64,000 bases of DNA from Neoechinorhynchus agilis (taxonomy: Eukaryota > Acanthocephala). The stretch spans positions 12,462,001 through 12,526,000 of the forward strand of contig CM121342.1 in NCBI GenBank assembly GCA_051530055.1, in the 5' to 3' direction. Under the pieces are notes generated by a model. The model saw only the letters and a program-made list of their open reading frames with translations, was not told the DNA's origin and searched no databases. The stretch's first letter is position 1, and each line of letters starts with the position of its first letter. Both the position numbers and the translations under genes were made by a program. This document shows, piece by piece, positions 14,093 to 26,930 of the stretch.

Positions 14093-15719
14093 ACGAAATA
14101 CCTTGCGCGTAATCGATTGCTCGCATAGATGAATGAAATTTTCACCGATTTGGGGTTTTTTAAGGGAAGGGTTTGCTTAGCGGGCGGGACGGTCGTCAAA
14201 TGAAGTTGCGATGAATTAAAAGTTCTCTTGAATCGTCTATAATACCTTTGTGAACAATGGACTCAATGAAACCGCTTGTGCTGAGATAAAAGTGCAGGTT
14301 GTATTTAGAATGATTCCGTAATGTTCAAAAAATGATATGTCTTTTATGATCGGTTCTTGTTATAAAGGTGCGTCTTTTGCAGAGTACGACAACATTACAC
14401 ATTCGAGATGGCATAGGATCATAATTTGTTGTGGTAAAAGAGATGAGCTGCGATCATAACAAGTGCATTAATATTCTTGCGCTTAGTTTAGAAGCGAATC
14501 CTCGTCTTGATTAATCGAAAAACCCAAAACCTAATTGTTTTATAAACGAAGAAAAACCCATCATTGGACGACTATCTCTCAGGCCGACATTTTTTGTGGA
14601 CTAACGCCAGAAACGGGTATAACCCGGATTACACACTTGCAGTGCTACAATTTTAGCAAAAAAACAAATTATAAACATTAGAAACCTATCCTCATCTGTC
14701 ATCTAAAAACGTTTAGTTGTTGTGTATTGGATGGCTTGCCCGACAACCACACTACTTCCAAAAAGCTTTTCTGATCTCATCTACTCGATTTGTGATGCGA
14801 ATGGAAATGGAAAGGATCGTCGAAGAATTAAAAGGGATATCCTCGCTCAATCCAAAGATGTGATTACCGGTCACGCAACACAAATTAGCCTTTAGATTCT
14901 GTTACCTTCGAAAGATAGAACTTGATCAAAGATAAAACTTATTGGTCGATCCACTCGCTATTGAAGACGAAGACTGGAGTTCTGTTGTACCACAATAAAT
15001 TAATCACAATCGGAAACACTCCCGGGGCATCAAGAAGAGAATCGCCCAACATAAGCAAACCAATGTCGATTTGAACTCACCGCCGCAATATACAATCGCC
15101 AAGATACTCTACAACATCGCGCAGATTTTAATGGCACGTATTTTGTAGCGAGAGAGCAAAACCTCAAAAGACGTTTTACACTTGAGACCTTAACTATATC
15201 TCAGCGCCCACAACACCACGAAAGGTACCAAAACTTTAGTTTAAAACTTTATTATTATTCATACGCCTCATTCAAACACACACAAATCAGTTCCTTAATT
15301 CTTTAGTTTATGTGTTCCAGCATATCCCGGACCTAAGACAACTGTGAGTTGAAGGACGATCTCTTAAATCCCTCACAGCAGCCTTGAGTACCCTTTTTAT
15401 TGTCTATTAATAAGTATCCTTTTCCTATCCTGGGCCTGTAAAAGAGAGATGAGCGTAAAGAAATCACTTACCTCTTTCCTGTTTAATAGATTAGTGGAAT
15501 TAATGGGTAAAAAACTAGAAGAGTTATTGTAAAAGATTGTAAGAATTGAAGAGTTGTATTTAAAATATTTACAGTTAGAATTAAGATTAGAAAAAAACCA
15601 GATTTTAGACAAGAAAAGTCTTGTTAAAAAAGAAAAAAAGGTTCCGTATCTATATTATTTCTAAAGAGAATACTATTAAGCTTATTTAGCAAGATACGAA
15701 AAAAGGAAAGCCTATTTTC
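14093..15719. other. Spacer with one short ORF
   Basis: About 1.6 kb of AT-rich sequence. A 54-codon ORF with an ATG at 14731 (MACPTTTLLPKSF...CDANGNGKDRR) has a faint EF-loop look (DANGNGKD) but no flanking helix support, so I do not call a gene. Nothing else stands out. Confidence 0.4.
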
Positions 15720-17960
15720 AGGAGGCCGGCCTCGTGCGAAAAAACAAATGGAACCCCCTAAAAAGATTTTTAAAACTTTGGAGATAAAAGGAGAAGAGAT
15801 GGAGAGCCTGTTTGCTCTTTTGATGAAGATAACTGTAGTTTAAAACTACCGATCAGCGACGTGTTTAACAACATTTGGAAGATGCGTGGTTTTCGCAATA
15901 ACGAAAATTGCGCCCGAACGGAAAACGATAGTTTCGAGTATCCGAGACCTCCAGATCCTCCTTACGACCGTGGAGGAGTTGAAGCTATAGATGTGGATCA
16001 GGCACAAGCTGAAACAGGTCAGTATTTTCAGGTTCTTATATCCCGGTTTTAAGGGTCGCTTTTATGGCAAAGTTATGGATGAGGCGGGTCCGGGCATTCG
16101 CAAAGGATAGATAATAGGCATATCTCGTTTACCCAGGAAAGAGGATGATTTTGGGATTAGGGTGAGGATATAGGATATGGCGGAGTTTTCCCTCGATGAT
16201 CTTACTATTATCTATTATAGGGATGATCTAGCTGTTAAGAAATTGGAGGGGGTAGAAAATATCTAATTAAAATAGCCTTTCTGGCGAAGTGGTCCGCCCT
16301 GCTAATCTTCATGGAAGTAGAAGGTAAAAACCTGTTTTAGTAACTGCTAAAATCAAAATATAAAATATACGGATATTTCAAGAAGAGTTACAGCGATGGT
16401 GTTTAATCCACCCCTATTATGTCGGAGGAAGACTCTAAGAACTTTGAAAAGGTGTTTGGCCTCATTCCTATTAGATATTTACGCAAAAATCAGGGACATG
16501 AGACTTATGCTTTACTGGTTACAGGAACCCAAGATCGGCTTGATACAGTTCGAGGCAGGAAGTTTGGATTTATGGCATACTGGATGAAGTCTGGTTCTTA
16601 TCAGATTGAATCTATTCAGAATTTTGTGCTAAGACAATGCTCAAAGTGTTGCGAATGGAGCCATACCGGATTTCAGTGTAGAAGGGGGAGGTGATTGACA
16701 TGAGTAACCTTTATTCGTAAACCTTCGAACAAAACACAAACACACCTTGGATTTTTGTTCACTAAATGAGGCTGTTTCCGAAGCAGCGAACCGCCACTTG
16801 GTGACGAATTATTTTATAAAGAACCAAGAAGGTCCCCTCCGACATTGTTCAATGGTGGAGGTCGAGGAACGAGACCTCGGACAACGGCTCTTCAATTTGC
16901 TTGAAAGCCACTAACGTTCTGAATAAGGATAATATGATCGGAATTGCTAAGGCTATGATCTATGCCCTCCCTGAGGAATGGACGCGCATTAACCTTTTGA
17001 AACGAATTTTCCTTATTAAAAAGAGGGGAAAAAAGGTTACAGCCGGAGGAGATGTTCGCCCGATATCTATACAAAACTCATTGGTTTCCATTTATGAAAG
17101 GGCCCTAGCCAAGTCTCTTTTACAGTTTGCCTTGGACAATGACTGCATCGATCGGAGATGCCATGGATTTCTACCTCATAAATCTGTACATACGGCAATG
17201 ACTGAAATTATAGCTAACTTTAATTTAAATCCGAAAGCAATGAATATTTTAATATCTTTTGACTTATAATCTCATCGCGAGGGTACACAATACCATGAAA
17301 TCTAAAAAGTTCCTTTTCCAAGACGACACTTCCCAACAAATCTATAACCAGACGAGAGGAGTGCCGCAAGAGTCGCCGCTCTCACCCATACTTTTCTGCT
17401 TGGCCTCCCAATTCCTTATTAAGAACTGCACTGTCTGCAATGATTTGACCTTATATGCAGACGAGTTCACTGCGGTAATCAAGGAATCGAACTGCCTAAC
17501 TGCCATAAATAAATTAGCAGAGTTACTGGAATATCTTAACTCCACTCTTCCACAAATGGACTTATCACTTAACCCACAAAAAAACGCAATTTATTTTAAA
17601 ATCCAGATCAGTAGAGGGGAAACGACGGGTCCACGACTTTTATAATGCATTTTTTAATCTGACATCTTCATCTATTTTTAATAAGATTTCGGTTTTGGGC
17701 TTCACACTCACTTCTAATATGTCTCCAAAGTATGACCTCAGCAAATTCAAAAGGCTCTTACGCGTTGCTAGTCTGAAAGCCAAAAGAGCTTCCAAACTCG
17801 GACTCGTCCGCACAACTGCAAAAGTATCTGGAATTCTTGGGCCATTTCAGGCCTAGTCTTCTATTCGAGAGGCAGACCTTAGCAAACTCCCTTACTCCTG
17901 GGCACACAACGACGACTGGGCTAAAAAAGCACAAAAATGGACAGCAATGATCTGAAGGCA
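15720..17960 (+). mobile_element. LINE family A, copy 1 (decayed non-LTR retrotransposon)
   Basis: The ORF1 start at 15882 (MRGFRNNENCA...PRPPDPPYDRGG) matches that of the copy at 51112. A later ORF1 block (16419-16690, FGLIPIRYL..., then ..LRQCSKCCEWSHTGFQC, part of a zinc knuckle) matches the other two copies. The endonuclease is missing. Reverse transcriptase follows from about 16900 (VRPISIQNSLVSIYERALA, GFLPHKSVHTAM, GVPQESPLSP, LYADEF) to about 17960, with the RT split between two frames near 17265. The active-site YADD is YADE here, so this copy is dead. Orientation is the same as LINE-A copies 2 and 3. Confidence 0.8.
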
Positions 17961-18000
17961 ACTACTTGATCACATGTTTCACACCATTTAACTACGATCC

Positions 18001-18300
18001 TTACTGCCTTCTTCGAATAAATATTATTATTTCATCTACCTCAAAAATCGACGTAGTCATCTTAACAGAAACCTGACTTACCCCTTCAACAGCAATCCTT
18101 CCCGGGTACTCTTCCATAAATACCGCGAAGACCGTCCAGGGGGGTCTCAATTTACTTCCAACAATTGCTACTATACTTTTTATGGCGTCTATCACCCTCC
18201 TGCCTCTCGTCATGAGTCCTCTTTGGCTCACTTGATTTTATGATATCCACATAGACCGCTGTTGGATGTTCATTTAATTCTTCATTGCGGATACAAAGTG
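18001..18300 (+). mobile_element. LINE endonuclease fragment (Jockey/CR1-like)
   Basis: The plus strand reads ...SKIDVVILTET-LTPS..LPGYSS and YTFYGVYHPPASRHES, the start and middle of an apurinic-type endonuclease domain, interrupted by stops. The YHPP block resembles LINE-B at 46.4-48.9 kb, so it is likely a relative. Confidence 0.55.
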
Positions 18301-18800
18301 GGCAGCGTTCCTAATTATATATTCTTTTTTATCCTGTCCGATTGTAACTTATGCCTGCGACGATTTATTGTCGTAAATGGCACACAACAACTCCAAATCA
18401 ACATCTTTGAAAAACTAATCAACTGATATATGCAATAAATAATAAGAATTTTGCGCTTTTGAAGGCAATAAAGCATTCTGCTCTCGTCCACGAGAGAGAT
18501 GTATTCGAAACCCTCGACAATCTTGGTAACGCAAAGCAGTCTTTGTTAACGTCGAATATCAAAAATACCGGCCAACTCATATCTGAAATATTGCGAAATC
18601 AACTAAAATGAAAAATTGAAGTATTCTTCGATGTGAACTTTGATTTTATCGTTATTAAATATTCACGAATCCGGTTTCTCTTTTTTGGTCACCGATAGAT
18701 TAACTGTTTAGCGCGGTAAATGGACAGCATGAAAATTGTTTGCTTTGAGCTTCAATTTTTAAATCGTTGAAATCGATGAAAATAAGATATCCTCCACACA
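18301..18800. other. Spacer without recognisable content
   Basis: AT-rich, with no frame, repeat or RNA signal that I can support. Confidence 0.5.
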
Positions 18801-18953
18801 TGTGATAAAAGTGGTCATCCGTAATCGATCGTAAATGCGTGCATATGATCGATTACATTATCGATCGGTTTAGTACCTGTTTGCACAGTTAAACTGTCGT
18901 TAATTATTCGAACGTTATTTTTTTGTTTAATAAAACTCTCCAGGTGCAGTACA
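18801..18953 (+). repeat. 5' LTR of Gypsy fossil
   Basis: Begins TGTGATAAAAGTGGTCATCC and ends GTGCAGTACA, with an AATAAA in its 3' half. Confidence 0.85.
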
Positions 18954-21900
18954 ATTTATTAAACAAAAAAACAAGCTGAACAACAAGAAGCAAAGACATT
19001 CATGTCAAGTACGCTCGAGACAACCATGTTTAAAGTTGCCGATAATCTATTGAAACCCGATAGATTACTCACAGTACCAAGCGATAGCAACTCTCATGAA
19101 ATATTCGAACACTGTTTTACGACTTTTGAGAATTATATCGAAGATCTTGAAATTGATGACAAAAGAAAATTGATTCGTTTGATAAACTGCGTTGGATCGA
19201 GGGTGTATTCTCAAATCAAATCTTGCAAAACATATGAAGAGGCAACAAACTGTTTAAAAAAAGCATACTGCAGAATCACAAATGTCGTTGCAGCGAGGTA
19301 ACGACTAATAACTCGAAGACAGGCTGAATAAGAGTCCATAAGGGATTACGTGACCGAACTTAAATTATTAGGTAATAATTGCCAGTTTAAGGACATAAGC
19401 AATAAGGGAGTCATTAATTGCTGGGCTATGCTCCGACAAAATGAGACAAAAGCTGCTCGAAAAAGCGAATATATCCTTAGAGGAAGCGATTCAGCAGGCA
19501 TATATTATGGAACAAACTGAAGCCGATTGCCGCTATTTCAATACCAATTAATACAATTACATCGAAAAAAATGAAACCAACCACTGCAACCGTATTCAAA
19601 ACGAAATTACGGAATCACTTAACAACCATCAAACCAAAGCTCCTGAATGTCTAGCAGTCAATTACAACAAACAAACGTGTTTTTTCTGTGGGAATAGACG
19701 CCATCTCAGATCAATATGCCCTGCAAAAGATTCCAAATGTAACAAATGCTAGAAGATTGGCCATTACTCAAGAGTATGTAGGTCCATGTCAAAGATAGCC
19801 GCAATCTCGTTACAAGCAATTGAAAATAAATTATCGTCGAACTTCGCAAACAATCACAATAAATAACAAAGACAATTTTTCTGTTCGATACTGGAAGTTC
19901 TCAGAGCTTTATCGATGATCAGCTCGTAAAGCAACTAAACCTCAAAATGATATACAGACAAATGCCGGTAAGATTAGCTTCTGGCGATATAGAACGGAGC
20001 ACGACCGGAATAACCCGTTCCGACATTAAATACAAAGGGATTATCTATGAAAATGTCGAACTGTATGCGCTTAAAAATGTATGCACCGATATAATTTTGG
20101 GAATATCATTTATGAATAAGTTCAAGGAAGTAAAATTCCTTTTTGATGGAGATGGATCGCTTGAATGCACGGCAATGGATGGAGAGATGATTCCTCGTCT
20201 TTTTGCGAATCTCAATCAGGGTTGTCGACCAATAGCGGTCAAATCAAGGAATTATAGTCAACTCAATAAAGTCTTCATTAAAGAAGAAGTTAAACGTATG
20301 TTATCGGAAGGAATAATTACCCACAGTCAGTCTCCTTGGCGGGCGCAGGTATTGATTGTTCGAAGTAACGCAAGTAAGCCTCGAATGGTGATTGATTATG
20401 CATCAACAATCAACAAATATACTGAACTCGATGCATACCCTCTTCCAAAAATCGACGATCTAGCCCGAGAAGTAGCACAATATAAATATTTTATAGGTCA
20501 TCGATCTTCGACATGTATACCATCAAATACCAATCAACAGGCTGGATAGGATTTCTACAGCTTTTGAAGCGAATGGTGGTCTTTATGAATTTACCCGGAT
20601 TCCATTTGGTATCACTAACGGCGTAGCGGTTTTTCAGAGAATAATGAATTCGATCATTGATAAAAACAAGCTGAAAGGTACCTATGCATATTTGGACAAT
20701 ATCACAATTTGTGGATCTACAATTGAAGAGCACGATGCAAATTTAAACAATTTAAAAAAAATCGCAGAAGATCTTGGTTTGGCATTCAATGATAAAAAAT
20801 ACATTTTCAGGACTAATCAGATAGCAATGCTGGGATACCTAATTTCTTACCAGAGTATAAACCCGGATCCTGAAAGGATAGAAAGTCTTTTGGCATTAAA
20901 ACCACCAACAGATAAGACTAGTTTGAAACGTTGCATGGGAATATTTTCGTACTATTCCAATTGGATATCTGACTTTTCAACCAAAATCAACCCGATCATT
21001 CGTACCACGGAATTCCCGTTGAATCAAGAATCATTAGAAGCTTTTGAATCTATCAAGCAGGAAATCGGGAATGCTGCTCTGAGCTGTCTGAATCCGACTG
21101 GACAATTAGTCTTAGAAACCGATGCTTCGGACGTTGCCATCGCTGCTGTCCTGAGTCAAAACGGAAAACCAATAGCTTTTTTCTCACGCACTCTTTCACC
21201 TGCAGAAAGAAAACATCCTGCGATTGAGAAGGAAGCTCAGGCAATTGTAGAGAGTGTACGAAAATGGAGACACTGGCTAACTGGAAGGGCGTTTTTGATC
21301 ATTACTGATCAACAATCTGTATCTTTTATGTTCAATATCAATCACAACAATAAGATTAAGAACGACAAGATCGAAAGATGGCGTGTAGAGTTATCCTGCT
21401 ACAAATTCGAGATCAAATACCGACCAGGTCGATTGAATGTCAGTGCAGATGCTTTTTCAAGATTAGATTGCCGTGCCACTAATACGAAGGATCTAATTTA
21501 TATACACAATGAATTGGCTCATCCTGGTGTGCAGCGGCTGGTCCACTTTGTGAGAACCAAGAACCTACCATATTCCTTAAATGATGTGAAACGTACTTGC
21601 GAGGAATGCTCGATCTGCTCTGAATTCAAACCTAGATTTTATAAACCGCCAGATCTGCACGTAGTAAAAGCTACCAAACCTTTTGAGCGTTTAGTGGTTG
21701 ACTTCAAGGGACCGATACCGAGTTCGACAAACAACAGATTTATATTTCTTTTGGTAGATGAGTTCTCACGGTTCCCGCTAGCGTTCCCATGTAAAGACAC
21801 TTCAAGCCGGACTGTTAAGACTTGTCTACAGCAAGTATTTACTTTATTTTGGACTTCCGGAATACACTCACAGCGACAATGGAAGTTGTTTTCACTCCGA

Positions 21901-22571
21901 AGATACTAGATCTTTCCTGTCGGACCTAGGAGTCGCGAATAGCTATTCCAGTCAGTATAATCCGCGTGGTAACGGTCAGTGTGAGAGATATGTCGGAATA
22001 TTGTGGCGAAACGTCAGAATGCTACTAGCGTCAAAATCTCTGCCCCTAACAGAATGGGAAACCGTTTTACCAATGGCGCTTCATGCAATGAGGTCGTTAC
22101 TGTTTACTTCTACGAATTCCACTCCTCCTGAACGATTATCCAATTTCCCTCGAAAGTCACGATGTACGAATCTCTTTCCAACTTGGCTCAGAAAAACAGG
22201 TCCAGTTTGGCATAGAAAACCGTTTTGCAATAGCAAGTATGACGACCGAATGAAGCAAGTCGATCTTCTAAACGCCAATCATGGGTATTCTACAATCCAA
22301 TTCGATGATGGGCACAAAAGTATTATATCAACTAAAGAGCTAGCCCCATATTCAAACAACGATCAAGAGTCGGAAGACGGAGAGATATCCCACTTATCAC
22401 CTAACAACAATGCACCACAAGATTACGAAAAGGAAGAAACTGAGGACGAAACGTATGCTGGAACAGACAAATTATCTCTAGAGTCACCAACCGCTATTCA
22501 ACAACCTCGGAGATCGTCGCGAATACGAAAACCTCCAAGATACCTGGAGGAAAATTATAAATGGGGGAGAA

Positions 22572-22723
22572 TGTGAACAAAGTGGTCATCCGTAATCGAT
22601 CGTAAATGCGTGCATACGGTCGATTACATTATCGATCGGTTTAGTACCTGTTTGCACAGTTAAATTGTCGTTAATTATTCGATTGTTGGTTTTTGTTCAA
22701 TAAAACTCTCCAACTGCAATACA
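22572..22723 (+). repeat. 3' LTR of Gypsy fossil
   Basis: Direct counterpart of the 5' LTR, beginning TGTGAACAAAGTGGTCATCC. Confidence 0.85.
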
Positions 22724-23115
22724 ACACGAAAAAAAATGGCTGTGACCTTTACAAAAAAAGCAGCGGAAAAATTTATTGGTTAGAATGTGACACAAGCATT
22801 GTGGAAAAATCATGTTTATGTGGGGGATGATGAGCAAAGAATTAAATTTTGCTACTAAATCTTTAAAACGACTGTTATAAGAAGATGATACTCATCAAAC
22901 TTAAAACATTTTGACTCAAAAATGGCACACAAACACTGCAAATTAAATAAATAATTTTTATAAACATCAGACGAACATCTTTCAACCGTAATGACTTTGC
23001 TATACATAATCATCGACTTTTTTGGAATCCAAAGTGCGACGATTGCTCACGTGATTATCGCGCGTCAGCGGGTCATTGGAATATTTTCCTAATTTTAAAC
23101 AGACAAAAAAACAGT
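22724..23115. other. Spacer between two LTR elements
   Basis: About 390 bp of AT-rich sequence; nothing recognisable. Confidence 0.5.
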
Positions 23116-24164
23116 TGTGGCGAGTACGCCAGAGGTCCACCAATCGATATGCACGCATGGTGCATGGTGTACAACTAGAAAACAGAGCGCGTCGGTTTTT
23201 TTTGTGTTGAACTACATTGGTGACCCCGACGCTTGTTAGCGAAGCAACAAGATATGGACAGGCATCGATTCAAGCGGTAAGCATGAAATTGCCACCTTTT
23301 TGGACCGAACAACCCCAAGTGTGGTTCGTACAAGCTGAGGCTCAATTTGCACTGAGGAGCATTACAGCAGATCGAAGGACCGCTGCTGCCAGCATACAGA
23401 GGACCCTACAGAGTAATCGAAGCCGGTGAAAAATATTTCACGATTGATTATGGAGGACGCAACGAAACGATTGCGATAGACAGGCTGAAACCCGCGCATT
23501 GTGACCCTTCCTTTACAGTCGAATCCGACACACCACGCAAGCGAGGTCGGCCACGGAAGAAGACTTAGCGGAGCCTCTTGGGGGGAGCTGTGTTGCGAGT
23601 ACGTCAGACGTCCACCAACCGATATGCACGCATGGTGTATGGAGTACAACTAGAAAACAGAAAGCGTTGGGTTTTTGGGTTGAACTACATGGGTGACACC
23701 GACGCTTGTTAGCGAAGCAACAAGATATGGACAGTCAGGCATCGATTCAAGCGGTAAGCATGAAATTGCCACCTTTTGGATCAAACAACCCCAAGTGTGG
23801 TTCGTACAAGCTGAGGCTCACTTTGCACTGAGGAGCATTACAGCAGATCGAAGGACCGCTGCTGCCAGCATACAGAGGACCCTACAGAGTAATCGAAGCC
23901 GGTGAAAAATTTTTCACGATTGATTATGGAGGACGCAACGAAACGATTGCGATAGACAGGCTGAAACCCGCGCATTGTGACCCTTCCTCTACAGTCGAAT
24001 CCGACACACCACGCAAGCGAGGTCGGCCACGGAAGAAGACTTAGCGGAGCCTCTTGGGGGAAACTGTGTGGCGAGTACGTTGGAGGTCCACCAATCGATC
24101 TGCACGCATGGTGCATGGGGTAGAACTAGAAAACAGAGCGCGTTGTTTTTTGTGTTGAACTACA
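23116..24164 (+). mobile_element. Compact Gypsy-type derivative with three LTRs in tandem
   Basis: Three copies of a roughly 100-bp TG...CA LTR lie at 23116-23216, 23591-23689 and 24067-24164. Each internal segment begins TTGGTGACCCCGACG or a close match (primer-binding-site position), has a gag-like start (WFVQAEA..FALRSITADRRT) and ends in an integrase-tail-like stretch (KPAHCDPS...RKRGRPRKKT). The two internal units are nearly identical. CAGT precedes the first LTR and follows the last, a 4-bp target duplication. It is a broken, non-autonomous fossil, probably expanded to tandem form by recombination between LTRs, and quite young given the similarity of its units. Confidence 0.75.
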
Positions 24165-25977
24165 CAGTGTCGAAAAAACCCAGAATCGAGTTTAACAGCG
24201 CCCGCAAGTGGTCGCGACGTTTGCTGATCAGAAGATGATTTAAAAAACTGGATGCCTGAACTCTGCCAGGACGAACAAAGATAAAAGTCAAAAGAAAGGT
24301 GGTCACAAAATCAGAATTGGAGCAGAAGGAACTCGATAGGAAAAATACAGAGAAAGGGATTTTTGAGAATTTGGATGCTATACTTCTAGAATTTAAATAG
24401 CTGATTCAACATGAACACTGGAACGCTATTGTAAACAACAGCGCTCAATCTTTGGCATACAAACATTTTCGCAATCAGCTACAAGAATCCTACAAATACG
24501 AAAATGAAAATCCTCCTAAGTGTAAACACTTTGGTTTCTTTTCCTGTGTAATATATTCACAAAAAGATGAATAATGGCACCGCTCTATTATTGGCGCCGA
24601 AAATTCATATTCAGTTACAGTACCGGCATTTATAATGGACGAAGGTCGTACTGAAACCGCCCCACTGTCAAGTATTCAGCCGCTAAAGAATAAATTCTGC
24701 CAAATTCCAAGATTCGCATCAAAGTGCAAACTTCTGGGCATCAAACCGCTTCAAAATGAGAACGAAGAAAAGAAATGGTAAAAAGATGTCGTGAACAGTT
24801 TTCTATTAGCAGTAAACCACGGAACGCTTTTTGGTTAATTTTTAAAAGTCAACGATAAGGAAGGTTGTTGGCAACAACTTCTTAAATCGAATCTCGTGAA
24901 AGAACCCAATGAGCAACTTTCATGTTTCATTCCGTTTGAGCTTGAAATGGACATAAGAAAGAACCTGGAGAAAAGAAATCCGTTTACCCGCGAATATATG
25001 ACCGGAGAAACCGTCGAGTGTATTATCACGGCTCTTAGCTTGATTAATTCGGGATACGTTCAAGAATATTCAAAACCGGCACCCTACACAAACTTGAAAA
25101 AGAGTTACAGGACACCATTGAGAAAGACACATCAGTCGATTTGGATTTCCAAAACGGCGATCAGTGAGTCTTCACGGAATCGATTCCGTCTTCTCCTAGA
25201 CATTCCACCCGCAACCCCATATAGCGATGAAAGCCATGGCAAAACGGCGTACTTGGGCAGCAAACTCTCGCAACAAATTCTCTTACAACTCGAAAAGTCC
25301 TTTGATTACACTAATTATGGCCACGATAAAGAACTTCTCGAAAAGACAATAACTTGGAAGATTACGTGTAAAAAAACATACTCACGTGCATTGGGCCGCA
25401 AAGACGCTACCACACTTTTTCGGCACGAATGTAAAAATCTAACACCAGCTCCACGATAGCTCGAATCATTGGAGAATAAAAAAGAGCGACGTGGGGAACG
25501 GCAATGCAGCTTTAGATAGCGGATGGCGATTTGGAAAACACAAAAACGACAGAATTCTATTCCGTTTGTGAATTTGGCGCACATTTAAATTTTAGGCGTA
25601 ATTTTTTTTAATCGAAAAAATTGATTTGTAAAAGGTAGTAATGTAATCTGCGTGTTCAAAGTCTCTAAAAAAAGAAGCGATTTTATTCGTTTCAAAACAT
25701 GGCCGAAACCGCAGCCGAAGGATCATTAAGTCTTCCACCATTTTATGGATAAGAAATGCAGCGGACTTTTTGCCGCAGCCGCAATCGTAATCAATTAATT
25801 TTTGACGGAACGAACATTGAATTATTTTTTAATGTGCCACTCAAGGAAAAATAGTTCATGAATTATCTACTGATTTCGCAATAAAACAGAAAGCGACCGT
25901 ATTCTGCTCGTTCGTTTGTGATGCTTCAGTTTTTCATTATTGAAGGCGAAAAGATGTGAAGTCCAAAACGCTTTTTG
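24165..25977 (+). pseudogene. Tudor-domain protein gene, decayed copy A
   Basis: Collinear with copy B (56284-58436) at roughly 97% by eye. The plus strand encodes parts of extended Tudor domains: ..SCVIYSQKDE.WHRSIIGAENSYSVTVPAF.. followed by DEGRTETAPLSSIQPL and IPRFASKCKLLGIKPLQ, the pattern of Tudor barrels plus SN-like strands. Then 24896-25459 gives MTGETVECIITALSLINSGY, the start of a next Tudor unit. Relative to copy B it lacks about 170 bp before the first Tudor block and about 40 bp later, and it has in-frame stops. Tudor proteins of this type bind methyl-arginine on Piwi and similar proteins in germ granules. This copy is very likely non-functional. Its left edge coincides with the LTR derivative. 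Confidence 0.65.
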
Positions 25978-26232
25978 CCTGCGTGATTTCGGTTGCAGAC
26001 CAGTGAGGGCTGAAAAATTACAAACTAACTGCAAAGAATTTAGTTTGTAGTAATTCAAGCTGAATGGGCAATGCTGAATATTATACGCATTTAAATTAAT
26101 GATCGCAAAAGAAAAATCCTGCATTCTGCGTTATATTTCAGTATAAAATGGCTGGATAATTTACTTCATTATCGATGTTCCTAAGCTTAATTTTCCTGGA
26201 ATTCACTTAGAGGCAATATTGTCGGACAAGCA
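25978..26232. other. Short spacer
   Basis: No supported feature. Homology with the Tudor duplicate ends at about 25977. Confidence 0.4.
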
Positions 26233-26338
26233 TATCGATAGGTGTAAGATGACTATTTTTACTATACATGGCTGAATTATGGACACACACCGGCTGAGCC
26301 ACGTATAACAACAACATTTCTTTGAACTTTTCTCTCAC

Positions 26339-26600
26339 TTGAGAGGTTGTTCTTTTCAGCATTGTCAGCTTTCGTCTTCGTTCTTCTCCTTTCCGAGCGT
26401 CTTGAGATCGCCGCTCGTACTGTGCTTCCACCTCTTCTTGTGCATCCCTCTTCTCCTTTTCCCCTCGAGCTCGATTCTCCATGCGCTCTTCACCCAGGCG
26501 TCTTCATCTACTTGCGTCATATGCAGGTGCCATCGCATCCACCTCTTAACGATTGTCTCCTCGATCGGCTCGACATATGCTAAAATCGAAAATCTTATAT
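26339..26600 (-). mobile_element. RTE-like LINE 3' fragment
   Basis: On the minus strand: RWMRWHLHMTQVDEDAW then AWRIELEGKRRRG and KRWKHSTSGDLKTLG. This is the familiar RW.GH..RMDE...K.A......GKR..GRPKKRW...DL end of many RTE/CR1-type reverse transcriptase ORFs. No more of the element is present. Confidence 0.55.
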
Positions 26601-26630
26601 TAGGCTAAATTGGCGAAGTTTGTACATTTC

Positions 26631-26890
26631 GCAGTTGTGCCGAGGTGGTGAAGCGGACTAGAGCTTTTTCTAATCGCAGTTTGTTGGGTTAAAGGGTTCG
26701 AATCCGTTACTGCTGATGACGCACACTACCAAAGGGAACGAAATACCGCGATGAAGGCAAGAAACTTACTGGTGAGTCCCGACTCCCCGGGAGGTATCTG
26801 AGAATCCGGAGGGATGTTCAAAGTTATGACCGTACGGTACTGGGGCATTGAGCGCAGACCAACGCTTCCTTGACCGAAAACAGTAGGTTT
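26631..26890 (+). mobile_element. tRNA-derived SINE
   Basis: 26631-26713 folds like a type II (Leu/Ser-like) tRNA of 83 nt: an acceptor stem GCAGTTG/TTACTGC (5 pairs plus a wobble), an A box TGCCGAGGTGG (26638-26648) and a perfect B box GGTTCGAATCC (26695-26705), with a decayed anticodon arm. A body follows (GAACGAAATACCGC ... TCTGAGAATCCGGAGG ... GTTATGACCGTACG) that matches the element at 11.7-11.9 kb. The RNA polymerase III promoter plus a repeated body is the hallmark of a SINE. Confidence 0.7.
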
Positions 26891-26930
26891 GTGTGTCCAT
26901 AATTCATCCGGTCATCTTAGACTTATCGAT

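Larger units (their letters stand above)
18801..22723 (+). mobile_element. Ty3/Gypsy LTR retrotransposon fossil
   Basis: Direct terminal repeats of about 153 bp lie at 18801-18953 and 22572-22723 (TG...CA; about 92% alike by eye), flanked by a likely short target duplication around ACAC. Between them in order: gag-like ORF with a CCHC knuckle (CFFCGNRRH...C), protease (FDTGSS), reverse transcriptase, RNase H (LVLETDASDVAIAAVLSQ), integrase with its zinc-finger and catalytic-core look, and a 3' tail rich in acidic residues. The layout is the standard Gypsy order. The copy is broken in several places (about five or more) and, from LTR divergence, is an old insertion. Confidence 0.88.
26233..26930. 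repeat. Composite unit bounded by inverted repeats
   Basis: 26233-26289 (ATCGATAGGTGTAAGATGAC ... CTGAATTATGGACACACA) and 26891-26930 are inverted copies, the left one with about 16 extra bases. They enclose an RTE-like LINE fragment (minus) and a tRNA-headed SINE (plus). CGGCTGAGCCACG-TATAA-type sequence is directly repeated at 26291 and 26943, just inside the left arm and just outside the right. Confidence 0.5.

Noticed and set aside
13665-14199. Several open frames overlapping the hnRNP C-terminus
   Set aside because: Caused by the GC-rich, Pro/His/Gly-coding repeats of the real gene.
26207-26482. 91-codon charged minus ORF (EKEKRDAQEEVEAQYERR)
   Set aside because: Alternative frame of the RTE-like LINE fragment; the neighbouring frame carries the recognisable motif.
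26631-26713. Functional tRNA gene
   Set aside because: A and B boxes are good, but the anticodon arm does not fold properly and a repeated SINE body follows, so it is the head of a SINE.
26713-26800. Hammerhead-ribozyme-like strings (CTGATGA and GAAATACC) in the SINE
   Set aside because: The parts occur, but the expected stem II between them does not pair, and the related element at 11.7 kb lacks CTGATGA. The order is also unlike a working ribozyme.
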